DNA of 64,000 nucleotides from Rossellomorea sp036867415 (GCF_036867415.1 NZ_JBAJHU010000011.1:52718-116717), one strand, 5' to 3'. Shown: positions 31,535-40,435, counted from the first letter of the stretch. The notes: generated by a model not told the origin, from the letters alone. Numbers and translations are program-made.

Positions 31535-32461
31535 CTATGACTTACGTTGCAGCCGTTCTCTTAGATTAAATCCTAAGTCAATTATACCTAAAATTCTCAC
31601 GAGATAAAGGAGCGGAATCGAAATGATTGTAATTAATACCAAAATCCCTTTCGACCAGCCCTTGGAATGTCCAAGAAAATAAAGGAAGGACAAGCCCTGG
31701 ACCGCCATCAGCGTCTGCAGCACATAAAGTACATTCATGATCGCCGTAAATAAATATGTATCCTGTTCAGGCTGTGCAATCATGGATACAACCAAAATGA
31801 TCAGGTAATACCACAATATGCTCTTGGGAAGCATCCATTCCCTGAACGGCTTAAAAACCGGTACATTTACACCCAGCCGCTTCAGGATCGGAAAATTGAC
31901 CCAGATGAAGACCAGCGCCGTTCCTGCTGCGATTCCCAAGAACAACGTCGGCATCAGCGTCTGGATCAATTGAATCGAGCTCTCCAGACTTTCAATCAGT
32001 CTCTGATCCGGCTCCTGTCCCACTTGCTCGAAAAGGGAGTAGTATGTAGCTTTTGATTGTTTGAGGCTGTCCTGGACGAAATTGATATTGAAGAAAGCAA
32101 TCGATATCACATATCCCAAGACAATATTTATTAATAATGCAAAGGCAGAAGACATAAATATTTTTAACTTATCCCACTTCATCTGAATGCCATAGCCCAA
32201 TACGATAGCAGTAGACCCGATTGCAAAGGCCACGGGAAGCGAGAATGGTCCGCCGATGAAAAAACTGAGTGCCAATGAACAAAGGAATACATAAATCGAA
32301 TTGAGCAGTGAATTCCTTGAACTGAATAACATCAAAGGTAAAGGAAGCACCAGAAATGCCAGTGAACCTACAAATGGGATATACAAAACCATTAACAATA
32401 GAACAATGAAGATGGCGAGCATTAACGCCCCTTCAGTCATAACCCGAGTATTTTTCAACAT
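31535..32461 (-). CDS. yybS: YybS family (DUF2232) membrane protein
   Basis: 308 residues with seven to eight hydrophobic helices (e.g. GALMLAIFIVLLLMVLYIP, FFIGGPFSLPVAFAIG, GIAAGTALVFIWVNFPIL). It belongs to the YybS/DUF2232 group, whose B. subtilis member lies upstream of gdpP as here. Function unproven; transport of a small molecule has been suggested by fold similarity to ECF-type S components, not by data in this sequence. Confidence 0.9.
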   Translation of the reverse strand: MLKNTRVMTEGALMLAIFIVLLLMVLYIPFVGSLAFLVLPLPLMLFSSRNSLLNSIYVFLCSLALSFFIGGPFSLPVAFAIGSTAIVLGYGIQMKWDKLKIFMSSAFALLINIVLGYVISIAFFNINFVQDSLKQSKATYYSLFEQVGQEPDQRLIESLESSIQLIQTLMPTLFLGIAAGTALVFIWVNFPILKRLGVNVPVFKPFREWMLPKSILWYYLIILVVSMIAQPEQDTYLFTAIMNVLYVLQTLMAVQGLSFLYFLGHSKGWSKGILVLITIISIPLLYLVRILGIIDLGFNLRERLQRKS

Positions 32462-32589
32462 CTAACTCTCCCAACATTAATTCAAACGAAACATATAACA
32501 GAACAATCATATCAATTTTAGCGATGAATTTCATCTTAACGGCTCGTTCACTTCCGTCAGACTGATTCGATTACCGTGATGGCCGAAGT

Positions 32590-32692
32590 AAAAAAGGCGC
32601 CGCTGCACGACATCCTTCTTTTCCCTTAGTATATACTCCCTTCATATAAGAGTATTCCTTGCGGGTTCACAGAAGGATGATGCAGAGGCACC
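32590..32692 (-). terminator. Extended-stem terminator of the chemoreceptor gene
   Basis: On the minus strand GGTGCCTCTGCATCATCCTTCT pairs with AGAAGGATGTCGTGCAGCGG/CGCC across about 50 bases, ending in TTTTTTAC. The stem is about 20 base pairs, longer than a usual terminator. Confidence 0.7.
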
Positions 32693-32704
32693 TTCCCGGC
32701 TACA

Positions 32705-34768
32705 TTATTTTATTTTAAAACGCTGGATTGAATCCTGCAGTTCCTGGCTCAGATCCGTCAGCCGTTCTGCTGCTTCCGTTACAGAATGGATCGCCCTTAA
32801 TTGTTCTTCGGACGAGGCATTCATTTCTTCACATGAAGCAGCTGTTTGTTCAGCTGTTGCCGCCATCAACTGGATGACATTCACCACTTCATCTTTATCC
32901 AGATTGATTTGTCCGACTTGTTTATACATCTGTTCAATTTCACCCTGCATCGTTTTCATCAGTGCAGATGTTTGGTCGAATACATCATTTGTCTTCTGGA
33001 TGACCCCGTATTGAACCTCGAAGGTTTCTTTTGTCTTGGCCATTTCATCGACCGCCTGATTCGATCCCTTTTGGATTTCGTTGATCGTACTCTTCACCTG
33101 CTCAGTCGCTTGCACGGACTGATCGGCGAGCTTCCTTACTTCCTCCGCAACGACTGCGAAGCCTTTCCCATGCTCACCGGCCCTCGCCGCCTCGATACTT
33201 GCATTCAGCGCGAGCAAATTGGTCTGTGAGGATATATCCGTGATCGTCTCCATGACCGTTTCGATCGTTTTTACCTTGGACTCAAGGCTGATGATCACTT
33301 TCTCCATTGAAGAGATATACTCATTGGAAGAATGATAGGCAGTGACCAGTTCCTTCACTTGATGCAGGCCGTTCTGATTCATCTCATCTGCTTGGCCTGC
33401 CATATCCGCCATCGCTTTCGAGTTGTCGTATACTTCATTGATACGTGTACCCAGCATTTCCGATTTCTGTTGGGCGTTCTCGGAATCTGCTGCCGACTGG
33501 GAAGCACCGTGGGCGATTTCATTGACGACTGTCGCCATCTCCTCACTTGAAGCATTGGTTTCCTCGGACACCGCACTCAAGCTTTCTGCCGATTGACGAA
33601 CATTCATGACAGAATCTTGAACGACCGTGAGCGTCTCTCTCATACTGGCGATCATCTTGTTTAAATCAGTGGCAAGCAGCCCTGTTTCATCCTTGGAGCT
33701 GATCGCTGACTGGATGGAAAGATCCCCGGTGGCGACCTCTGTTACCGTCTTCTGAAGCTCTTTGATCGGCTTAGTCATTTTATTTGAAACGAACACGACC
33801 ATCGCAAGCATGACAACAAGCGTCACATTGCCTGTCAGGATCAAGAGCTGTTCAATTTCCCTGGATGATTGCAGGAGATCATCCCTTTCATAAGCGGAGC
33901 CGACTTTCCAATTCGTCTTGGGCACCGTATTGTACACAAGCACCTTCTCTTCACCATCTAATTCGTAGCGAATAGTGCCTTCCTTTTCATCCGATTCCAG
34001 CATATTCTTGATGAATGGAAGATTCGACAAATTCTCTCCGCGTTTAGTCGGGTGCACAATCGCCGTTCCGTCTAAACCAAACAAGAACGGATAGCCTTCA
34101 TAACCGAGCTCCATGTCCGATACTCGGTCCGTCAGTTTCGTCAAATTGACATCGACTCCGATGACACCGATGATGGCACTATCCGATACAACCGCTTTTG
34201 AAGCGGTGATGATATATTCTTCTGTCGCCGTATCGATATACGGCTCACTCCATACAACACCCGACTTTGCTTCCACCGCGTTCTTATACCAATCCCGGCT
34301 AGTAGGGTCAAAATCTGCCGGCAGTTCCACAGCTGGCACAATCTTCAACTGCTTATTCGGAGACGCGATATAAACCGACGTCGCCTCCTCATACAGACTC
34401 AGGTAATTGTTGAAATCCGACTGGATATCAGCGTACAATTCCGTATCCTGCGCTGCATCCTTTTCAGGATCAAGCTGTACTTTCGAGTAGTTCTTCAGTA
34501 CGTTCGAAACAGAATACTGATTCAAGCTTTTCTCATATTGTTCAAGAAAGAGCTGCACAGAACTATTAAGCTCCTTTACGACTCCCTGTGTCTGGCCGAT
34601 GACCTGATCTTCGGTTTTCATCCTCGTCTGCCAGCTCGTGATCGCAATGATCGCAACCAATGAAGCGACGAATAAAATGGAAAAGACCATGATCAACTTC
34701 GCCCGTATCGAAGATAATTTCATAGAACCGTTTTTCTGTCTTTTCTTTTTCGGTTTCTCTTTATTCAC
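32705..34768 (-). CDS. Methyl-accepting chemotaxis protein with dCache sensor
   Basis: A chemoreceptor. After a basic N-terminus and a membrane helix (LIMVFSILFVASLVAIIAIT), an extracellular dCache domain (about 55-300; SPNKQLKIVP, DFDPTSRDWYKNA, VIGVDVN) is followed by a second helix, HAMP (KMTKPIKELQKTVTEV) and the signalling domain with hairpin tip ETITDISSQTNLLALNASIE and AEEVRKLADQS. GTG preceded by AAGGGGG is the preferred start; the frame continues seven codons upstream. Signals through CheA. Single gene with its own terminator. Confidence 0.93.
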   Translation of the reverse strand: MNKEKPKKKRQKNGSMKLSSIRAKLIMVFSILFVASLVAIIAITSWQTRMKTEDQVIGQTQGVVKELNSSVQLFLEQYEKSLNQYSVSNVLKNYSKVQLDPEKDAAQDTELYADIQSDFNNYLSLYEEATSVYIASPNKQLKIVPAVELPADFDPTSRDWYKNAVEAKSGVVWSEPYIDTATEEYIITASKAVVSDSAIIGVIGVDVNLTKLTDRVSDMELGYEGYPFLFGLDGTAIVHPTKRGENLSNLPFIKNMLESDEKEGTIRYELDGEEKVLVYNTVPKTNWKVGSAYERDDLLQSSREIEQLLILTGNVTLVVMLAMVVFVSNKMTKPIKELQKTVTEVATGDLSIQSAISSKDETGLLATDLNKMIASMRETLTVVQDSVMNVRQSAESLSAVSEETNASSEEMATVVNEIAHGASQSAADSENAQQKSEMLGTRINEVYDNSKAMADMAGQADEMNQNGLHQVKELVTAYHSSNEYISSMEKVIISLESKVKTIETVMETITDISSQTNLLALNASIEAARAGEHGKGFAVVAEEVRKLADQSVQATEQVKSTINEIQKGSNQAVDEMAKTKETFEVQYGVIQKTNDVFDQTSALMKTMQGEIEQMYKQVGQINLDKDEVVNVIQLMAATAEQTAASCEEMNASSEEQLRAIHSVTEAAERLTDLSQELQDSIQRFKIK

Positions 34769-35151
34769 TCTATTTCCCCCTTGTTCCATATGTGTCGTAA
34801 ACCTTTTCTCCTGTATTTATCGACACGTTTCAGCAGAGTTTAATAGGCAGGGAGAATTTCTGTGTTATGAAAGGTTGAAGAGAGTTTTTGTGGAAGAATT
34901 GTTAACAAGCGCTGTTTAATACTAAAGGATGGCTTATTATCTGCCGTATAAAGTGGTATTTAGGACAATAATTGAAGAGAAAGTGAGGGAAGGGAGGGGG
35001 CAGGACAGATAGTTGTGGGTGAGGGGCTTTGAAAATTTTCAACTTTTGTATATTTATTTTCAACTCTTTCTGATTTATTTTCAACTTCACAGCTTTTATT
35101 TTCAACTGCCAACATTTCAGCTGCTTTACTCAATAACAAGAAGCAAAACAC
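34769..35151. other. Chemoreceptor upstream region with array 3
   Basis: The gap upstream of the chemoreceptor gene includes a purine-rich stretch (34980-35030) and the repeat array at 35036-35106. No open frame with a ribosome binding site is seen and the promoter cannot be placed. Confidence 0.4.
35036..35106. repeat. Array 3: 21-bp periodic TTATTTTCAACT repeats
   Basis: TTTTCAACT recurs with its C at 35040, 35061, 35082 and 35103, exactly 21 bases apart. On the minus strand the unit is AGTTGAAAATAAA plus eight variable bases. It lies just beyond the rpsR terminator, in the same orientation as rpsR. Confidence 0.85.
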
Positions 35152-35185
35152 AAAAAAGCAGCAGAGACATAGTCCCTGCTGCTTT
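35152..35185 (-). terminator. rpsF-ssb-rpsR operon terminator
   Basis: Stem AAAGCAGCAG/CTGCTGCTTT with a ten-base loop and T-run on the minus strand. Confidence 0.9.
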
Positions 35186-35195
35186 AACCGTTCAA

Positions 35196-35432
35196 TTATT
35201 CACCAGTAACGTATGGAAGTAATGCCATAGTACGAGCGCGCTTGATCGCACGAGTCAACTTACGTTGGTACTTAGCGTTTGTTCCAGTTACACGACGTGG
35301 AAGAATTTTCCCACGTTCAGATACGAATTTCTTAAGAAGATCAACATCTTTGAAATCGATATGTGTAATTCCGTTTGCTGTGAAGTAGCATACCTTACGG
35401 CGTCTACGTCCACCTCTGCGTCCTCCTGCCAT
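35196..35432 (-). CDS. rpsR: 30S ribosomal protein S18
   Basis: 78 residues, basic start MAGGRRGGRRRRKVCYFTAN, then DFKDVDLLKKFVSERGKILP and the C-terminal AIKRARTMALLPYV. Third gene of rpsF-ssb-rpsR. The start has AGGAGGCG nearby. Confidence 0.98.
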   Translation of the reverse strand: MAGGRRGGRRRRKVCYFTANGITHIDFKDVDLLKKFVSERGKILPRRVTGTNAKYQRKLTRAIKRARTMALLPYVTGE

Positions 35433-35473
35433 TTGTTTCGCCTCCTATCTTATTTAGATTCGTTATCGTTCGT

Positions 35474-35989
35474 TTAGAATGGCAGATCATCATCAGAAAT
35501 GTCGATCGGCTGACCGTCATTTGCAAATGGATCCTCATCTACACGTGTATAGTTGTTGTTATTGTTGTTATTGCGCTGTTGATTCTGATTCTGACTATAA
35601 GGATTTCCCTGGTCACGCTGACCTCCACCCGAATAGCCCGGACTTCCTCCACGATCACCTTGATTCGCACTGCGCGGTTCCAAGAACTGAACGCTTTCCG
35701 CTACGACTTCCGTCATAAACACACGACGTCCATCCTGTCCTTCGAAATTACGCGTTTGAATACGACCGTCAACGCCAGCTAAGCTGCCTTTTTTAAGAAA
35801 GTTTGCTACATTCTCTGCAGGGCGACGCCATACAACGCAGTTAATAAAATCTGCTTCCCGTTCTCCTGATTGATTCGTAAAACTACGATTCACAGCAAGG
35901 GTGAACGAGGCAACAGCCACTCCATTCGGAGTATATTTTAATTCAGGGTCTTTGGTTAAACGCCCTACTAATACAACTCGGTTCATCAT
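35474..35989 (-). CDS. ssb: Single-stranded DNA-binding protein SsbA
   Basis: 171 residues. OB fold with MMNRVVLVGRLTKDPELKY, READFINCVVWRRPAENV, LKKGSLAGVDGRIQTR; then a Gly/Gln/Asn-rich linker (GSPGYSGGGQRDQGNPY, an asparagine run) and the acidic tip DISDDDLPF that recruits partner proteins. The frame runs upstream through the parS site, but the AAGGAAGGGG site and conserved N-terminus place the start here. Cotranscribed with rpsF and rpsR. Confidence 0.97.
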   Translation of the reverse strand: MMNRVVLVGRLTKDPELKYTPNGVAVASFTLAVNRSFTNQSGEREADFINCVVWRRPAENVANFLKKGSLAGVDGRIQTRNFEGQDGRRVFMTEVVAESVQFLEPRSANQGDRGGSPGYSGGGQRDQGNPYSQNQNQQRNNNNNNNYTRVDEDPFANDGQPIDISDDDLPF

Positions 35990-36017
35990 CAGAATCAACC
36001 CCTTCCTTCTAGTAATC

Positions 36018-36033
36018 TGTTTCACGTGAAACA
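36018..36033. promoter_or_regulatory. parS site between rpsF and ssb
   Basis: Perfect 16-base palindrome TGTTTCACGTGAAACA in the short rpsF-ssb gap, so it is transcribed in the operon. Confidence 0.97.
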
Positions 36034-36065
36034 AGTATAGAAGTGTTTATCTTAAAACGTTCGGA

Positions 36066-36353
36066 TTATTCTTCTTCTTTAACAACGATATGACGGATAA
36101 TATCATCGCTGATTTTAGCTAAACGATCGAATTCGTTAACTGCATCAGAAGTAGCGCTCATCTTAACTAGTTGATAGAAACCATCACGAAAATCGTTGAT
36201 TTCATACGCTAAACGACGTTTACCCCAATCTTTTGACTCGATGATTTCCGCGCCGTTAGTTGTTAAAACGTTATCGAAACGCTCAACTACTGCTTTCTTT
36301 GACTCATCGTCAATGTTTGGGCGGACAATGTACATAACTTCGTACTTTCTCAT
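36066..36353 (-). CDS. rpsF: 30S ribosomal protein S6
   Basis: 95 residues beginning MRKYEVMYIVRPNIDDES, with KDWGKRRLAYEINDFRDGFY and the C-terminal IIRHIVVKEEE. GAGGAGGTGA before this ATG sets the start; the upstream in-frame extension has no site. First gene of the operon. Confidence 0.98.
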   Translation of the reverse strand: MRKYEVMYIVRPNIDDESKKAVVERFDNVLTTNGAEIIESKDWGKRRLAYEINDFRDGFYQLVKMSATSDAVNEFDRLAKISDDIIRHIVVKEEE

Positions 36354-36405
36354 CTGAATGTCACCTCCTCGTGGTCTATACGGTCCCCTCTTTACGAAAG
36401 GACAA
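36354..36405 (-). promoter_or_regulatory. Candidate S6:S18 leader motif
   Basis: On the minus strand the leader has a GTCC-CTTT/AAAG-GGAC hairpin enclosed by TCCT/AGGA, with an ACCG element, immediately upstream of rpsF. This loosely resembles the leader bound by S6:S18 in other bacteria. The pairing is short, so this is a guess. Confidence 0.3.
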
Positions 36406-36628
36406 GGAGCAATGCGTTCATTACTCACGAAATAAAATTATAGCACAGTATTTCTAGTATTGCAATATATCGTAGAGTAACTGCTGCTTATTTAAAATTT
36501 CCCATTGAATACCGCTATTGATCTCCGTTCAAGACTTCGCTTTCCTATGGTTACCCGTACAGGAGTCTACTGATTTACAAGTAAGCTCTTCCTTTACTAT
36601 TTAATATAATTAGGTATATAATACAAGT

Positions 36629-36784
36629 AGTTAAGTAAATTAAAAAAAGGAGCTCTGATGGCAGTCAGAGCTCCTCCACAACATAAACTGCATCGAAAGT
36701 GCAGCGGCTCACTTTGAGTCAATGAAATGAAGTAATCATCTTTTAACCTCATGAGCATTGGGGACGATGGTTACTTCTTTTTTT
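36629..36784 (+). ncRNA. Antisense antitoxin RNA of a type I toxin locus
   Basis: A plus-strand promoter-like pair (TTACTA at 36594 and TATAAT at 36617) is followed 108 bases later by an 11-base-pair stem, AAGTAATCATC (36730-36740) with GATGGTTACTT (36766-36776) including one G-U pair, and seven Ts. The transcript would be complementary to the 3' untranslated region and last codons of the toxin gene on the other strand. The architecture matches BsrG/TxpA-type antitoxins. No expression evidence is available. Confidence 0.6.
36642..36674 (-). terminator. Toxin mRNA terminator
   Basis: Stem GGAGCTCTGA/TCAGAGCTCC with a six-base loop followed on the minus strand by seven Ts. Confidence 0.9.
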
Positions 36785-36860
36785 GCGTCACCGCAATCAT
36801 TGCGACAATCAATGTACCAAAGGCAATCATAATCTGTAGTACATCTGCTATTGCAACCAT
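36771..36860 (-). CDS. Type I toxin, holin-like 29-residue membrane peptide (TxpA/BsrG/Fst-type)
   Basis: The peptide reads MVAIADVLQIMIAFGTLIVA then MIAVTQKKK: a short polar start, one membrane helix and a basic end, the pattern of holin-like type I toxins. The ATG follows a strong GGGAGGTGAT. The mRNA 5' end carries GCAGCGGCTCAC (complement of 36890-36901), which is perfectly complementary to GTGAGCCGCTGC in the 3' region (complement of 36701-36712); such 5'-3' pairing holds the ribosome site closed in known systems. The convergent antisense RNA would target the 3' region. Located between rpsF and ychF. Confidence 0.78.
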   Translation of the reverse strand: MVAIADVLQIMIAFGTLIVAMIAVTQKKK

Positions 36861-37020
36861 TAGCGTATCACCTCCCCTCTTTGGAGAGTGTGAGCCGCTG
36901 CCCCATCAAACCTTATAATGTTGTGTAAGCTTATTATACCATACCGATCCCCTTACCCACCCTATACCAATGGAACCATGATGAAAATAATGAAGGGTAT
37001 GAAACTATTTTGACTTCAAT

Positions 37021-37050
37021 AAAAAAAGACCGGATCCCTATCCGGTCTTT
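37021..37050 (-). terminator. ychF terminator
   Basis: Stem AAAGACCGGAT/ATCCGGTCTTT directly beyond the ychF stop; bidirectional. Confidence 0.9.
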
Positions 37051-37062
37051 CTCATTCAAAAC

Positions 37063-38163
37063 TTATACATTAAAACGGAAGTGAATGACATCCCCGTCTT
37101 TTACAAGATATTCTTTTCCTTCAAGACGGACTTTTCCTGCTTCCCGGGCAGCTCCCATTGTTCCAGCTTCGACAAGGTCTTCATAGGACACGGTTTCTGC
37201 ACGGATGAAGCCTCTTTCAAAGTCTGTGTGGATGACTCCGGCACATTGTGGGGCTTTCATGCCTTCGCGGAATGTCCAGGCACGGACTTCCTGTACACCT
37301 GCAGTGAAATAGGTTGCAAGGCCAAGAAGGGAATACGTCGCACGGATCAATTGATCAAGGCCGGATTCTTCGATTCCAAGCTCCTGAAGGAACATCGCTT
37401 TTTCTTCATCATCAAGTTCAGCGATTTCAGATTCGATTTTCGCACAGACAACGATCACTTCTGCATTGTCTTCTTTCGCAAATTCACGGACCTTTTGCAC
37501 ATATTCGTTGTCAGATGGATCTGCGATTTCATCTTCACTTACGTTCGCCACATATAATACCGGCTTCGAAGTAAGAAGGTGAAGCTGCTTGACAAGCTTC
37601 ATCTGCTCATCCGAGAACTCAACCGTACGGGCAGGCTGCTCTGCTTCAAGAACATCTTTGATCTTTACCAGAATGTCGTGCTCAAATACCGCTTCTTTAT
37701 CTTTTTGCTTCGCCATTTTTTGAACGCGTGCAAGGCGCTTGTCAACAGTTTCAAGGTCGGCAAGGATCAATTCAAGATTGATGACTTCAATATCGGCGAT
37801 CGGATCCACTTTCCCGGATACGTGTGTGATGTTGTCATCCGCAAAACAGCGGACTACCTGACAAATCGCATCCACTTGGCGGATATGCGATAAGAATTTG
37901 TTCCCTAGTCCTTCACCCTTACTTGCGCCTTTGACGATTCCGGCAATATCCGTGAATTCGAATGCAGTTGGAACGGTTTTCTTCGGATCCACTAACTCAG
38001 TCAATTTATCTAAGCGGTGATCAGGCACCTCTACAATTCCTACGTTCGGATCGATCGTACAGAAAGGATAGTTGGCAGATTCTGCACCTGCTTTTGTAAT
38101 TGCATTAAAAAGTGTTGATTTACCAACGTTCGGCAAGCCAACGATACCAGCTGTTAAAGCCAT
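37063..38163 (-). CDS. ychF: Redox-regulated ATPase/GTPase YchF
   Basis: Obg-family P-loop protein that binds ribosomes and prefers ATP. G1 is GLPNVGKSTLF, G2/G3 area DIAGIVKGASKGEGLGNKFL, and the C-terminal TGS domain includes CAGVIHTDFERGFIRAE. ATG after GAGGAGTGA gives MALTAGIVGLPN; an in-frame GTG three codons earlier sits within the ribosome site. 366 residues, normal. Confidence 0.97.
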   Translation of the reverse strand: MALTAGIVGLPNVGKSTLFNAITKAGAESANYPFCTIDPNVGIVEVPDHRLDKLTELVDPKKTVPTAFEFTDIAGIVKGASKGEGLGNKFLSHIRQVDAICQVVRCFADDNITHVSGKVDPIADIEVINLELILADLETVDKRLARVQKMAKQKDKEAVFEHDILVKIKDVLEAEQPARTVEFSDEQMKLVKQLHLLTSKPVLYVANVSEDEIADPSDNEYVQKVREFAKEDNAEVIVVCAKIESEIAELDDEEKAMFLQELGIEESGLDQLIRATYSLLGLATYFTAGVQEVRAWTFREGMKAPQCAGVIHTDFERGFIRAETVSYEDLVEAGTMGAAREAGKVRLEGKEYLVKDGDVIHFRFNV

Positions 38164-38301
38164 TTCGGTCACTCCTCATTATTGTTCTTATCTATGAAAA
38201 ATCGTGATTGATATACTTCTTCCAAAGGGACGAACCCTTCACAATTATAGAGATAATGGAGGAAAAAGACAAGTAGTGGTTACAGGAACTGATAGAGGTA
38301 A

Positions 38302-38337
38302 AAAAAAGCACCCTCCCGGAAAAAACGAGAAGGTGCA
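38302..38337 (-). terminator. Terminator of the mscS-DUF951 operon
   Basis: Minus-strand stem GCACCTTCTCG/CGGGAGGGTGC with T-run. Confidence 0.75.
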
Positions 38338-38413
38338 TTGAAATTCAGTATGTTAACGAAGCCTGGCGGCAGGAAGGGTTAAGCCTGCAAAGATATGGGT
38401 ATGAAAAGAGTAA

Positions 38414-38611
38414 TTATTCTTGCGAAGTTTCCAATACCTTTTTCATCTTTTTAGCAAATTCCCTCCGCGGGATCATCACGCTGTGGCCGCAGCCTACACA
38501 TTTAATCCGGATATCCATTCCCATCCGGATCACCTTCCAGCGATTTGCTCCACAAGGATGAGGCTTTTTCATCTCTACAATATCATTTAGTTGAAATGTC
38601 TTTTGTTCCAT
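38414..38611 (-). CDS. yyzM: DUF951 small zinc-ribbon-like protein (YyzM)
   Basis: 65 residues: MEQKTFQLNDIVEMKKPHPC, then IRIKCVGCGHSVMIPRREF. The C-x18-20-C-x2-C arrangement is typical of DUF951 and suggests metal binding. Start overlaps the mscS stop (TAATGG), so it is coupled. Function unknown; DUF951 is regularly next to ychF and mscS in Bacilli. Confidence 0.9.
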   Translation of the reverse strand: MEQKTFQLNDIVEMKKPHPCGANRWKVIRMGMDIRIKCVGCGHSVMIPRREFAKKMKKVLETSQE

Positions 38612-39546
38612 TAGCCTTCCTCCTTTTCACCATTCAATTTTCTTTGTTTATCATGCGACGGCTGGGCATGAAATTCTTCGTTTCGCGAGTACATCACCAT
38701 GCGAGGGAATGGAATTTCGATACCGTGTTCATCGAGAAGCAGTTTCACATCTTTGCGGATCATTCTGGCAATATACCAGTGCTTCATCGGGAGTGTTTCA
38801 GCGACAATCCTGATGACCACATCCGAGGCACCAAGAGTCTGCACCCCTAGTAGCTCAGGAGGATTCACAAGATCTTCGTACTTTTGCGGCAGGGATAGAA
38901 GCAATTCCTGAATGACGTTTTCTGCTTCTTCAATGTTTTCTTCATAAGCAATACTGACATCCACAACCGCAATACTGTTATGGATGGAGAAGTTCGTGAC
39001 TTCCGTGATATTACCATTCGGGAAGATATGCAGTTCCCCTGTCCAGCTTTTGATTTTCGTGGTGCGAAGGCCTATCTCTTCAACCGTTCCTTCAGCTGCC
39101 CCGATCTTGACATAATCACCGACAGAAAACTGATCTTCAAAAATAATAAAGAATCCGGTGATGATATCACGCACAAGGTTCTGTGCCCCGAAACCGATGG
39201 CCAGTCCGACAATCCCGGCACCGGCGATCAAACCTTTAATATCGATGCCAAGCGTCGACAGAATGGTCATTAGACTGATGAAGTAAACAACATAGGTCAA
39301 TACATTTTCCAGCAGCTTTAATAACGTCGCTTCACGCCGCTCCGAAAACTTAAGAGGTGCCTTCGAACGTACTCTGAAAACATTCCGGATGGCTGTCCGT
39401 CCCAGTTTCAAGGCGATAAACGTGATGAGCATGATCGCGACAATTTTGATTGCACCTTGCCCCAGGGCGATCCACATATCATTATCGATCAATTTATCTA
39501 CAGTTTTATCAACAGCCTTATTAAGTTCTTCAGGGGTTGTTGCCAT
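38611..39546 (-). CDS. Small-conductance mechanosensitive channel (MscS family)
   Basis: 311 residues. Membrane helices at about 28-50, 85-105 and the pore helix 110-130 (GIDIKGLIAGAGIVGLAIGF, GAQNLVRDIITG), then the beta domain (DYVKIGAAEGTVEEIGLRTT) and a cytoplasmic C-terminal domain. The channel releases solutes on hypo-osmotic shock. AGCAGGTGAT precedes the ATG. First gene of a two-gene operon with DUF951. Confidence 0.93.
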   Translation of the reverse strand: MATTPEELNKAVDKTVDKLIDNDMWIALGQGAIKIVAIMLITFIALKLGRTAIRNVFRVRSKAPLKFSERREATLLKLLENVLTYVVYFISLMTILSTLGIDIKGLIAGAGIVGLAIGFGAQNLVRDIITGFFIIFEDQFSVGDYVKIGAAEGTVEEIGLRTTKIKSWTGELHIFPNGNITEVTNFSIHNSIAVVDVSIAYEENIEEAENVIQELLLSLPQKYEDLVNPPELLGVQTLGASDVVIRIVAETLPMKHWYIARMIRKDVKLLLDEHGIEIPFPRMVMYSRNEEFHAQPSHDKQRKLNGEKEEG

Positions 39547-39753
39547 ATATGTATCACCTGCTTTTTCAGTAATAAGTATGTTTATTCTAACAAGTTTCCC
39601 TAAGCTTGGGTAGTTCTAACCTATCCTTCACAAATTAAAATGAAATTTTTTATTTTATGAAAAATCGCCTTCATATATGTATGAAAAAACTAAATCGTCC
39701 GTATACTGTTAAAAACACTTTCCTGCAACCTACTATTCAAAGGAGTGGAAGTT

Positions 39754-40371
39754 ATGAATCTGAAAAAAGGATTATTTGAACGGAGGACCGAACCTTTTAG
39801 AGTCTATCATCAGGATGAACACGCCTCAAGGGACCTTTCTGTTCAATTGGCATCCATACTTCCCACTCTTTACCGGACGCGCCCGATCGTCTTTGTGTGT
39901 ATCGGTACGGACCGGTCGACTGGTGATTCGTTAGGTCCTTTGGTAGGAACGTTATTGTCTGAGCAGACGATTGGGATCTTTCATGTGTACGGAACGCTGG
40001 ATGATCCGATCCATGCTGTGAACCTCGAGGAAAAGCTGCAGGAAATCAAATCGAAGCACATAAATGCTTTTATCATCGGGATCGATGCCTGCCTTGGCCG
40101 ATTGAAGAGTGTTGGAGCCATCCAGCTGAGTGATGGGCCTTTGAAGCCGGGTGCCGGTGTCAACAAGGAACTGCCAGAGGTGGGGGATGTGCATCTGACC
40201 GGGATCGTAAATGTCAGTGGCTTCATGGAATTCTTCGTCCTTCAGAATACCCGGTTGAACCTGGTGATGAAAATGGCAAAAGCGATGGTGGAATCCATAG
40301 TGCAGGCGGAAGAAATCATCGAACGCCGAAATGCGGTAAGCATCGAAAAGTGGCGGGAAGAATTGCATTGA
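39754..40371 (+). CDS. yyaC: YyaC, spore-protease-like protein (DUF1256)
   Basis: 205 residues with VFVCIGTDRSTGDSLGPLVG, IGIDACLGRLKSVG and GDVHLTGIVNVSG, the conserved parts of the GPR-like fold of the YyaC family found only in spore formers. B. subtilis yyaC is forespore-expressed next to the spo0J region, as here. The ATG after AAAGGAG is preferred over a GTG three codons earlier. A bidirectional terminator follows. Confidence 0.93.
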   Translation: MNLKKGLFERRTEPFRVYHQDEHASRDLSVQLASILPTLYRTRPIVFVCIGTDRSTGDSLGPLVGTLLSEQTIGIFHVYGTLDDPIHAVNLEEKLQEIKSKHINAFIIGIDACLGRLKSVGAIQLSDGPLKPGAGVNKELPEVGDVHLTGIVNVSGFMEFFVLQNTRLNLVMKMAKAMVESIVQAEEIIERRNAVSIEKWREELH

Positions 40372-40382
40372 TATAAACCTAT

Positions 40383-40414
40383 AAAAAAAGGGAGGCGCTG
40401 CTGCCTCCCTTTTT
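40383..40414 (+). terminator. yyaC terminator
   Basis: Stem AAAGGGAGGC/GCCTCCCTTTTT with six-base loop; symmetrical T-runs. Confidence 0.9.
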
Positions 40415-40435
40415 AAGTTGATAAGAAAGTATAAT

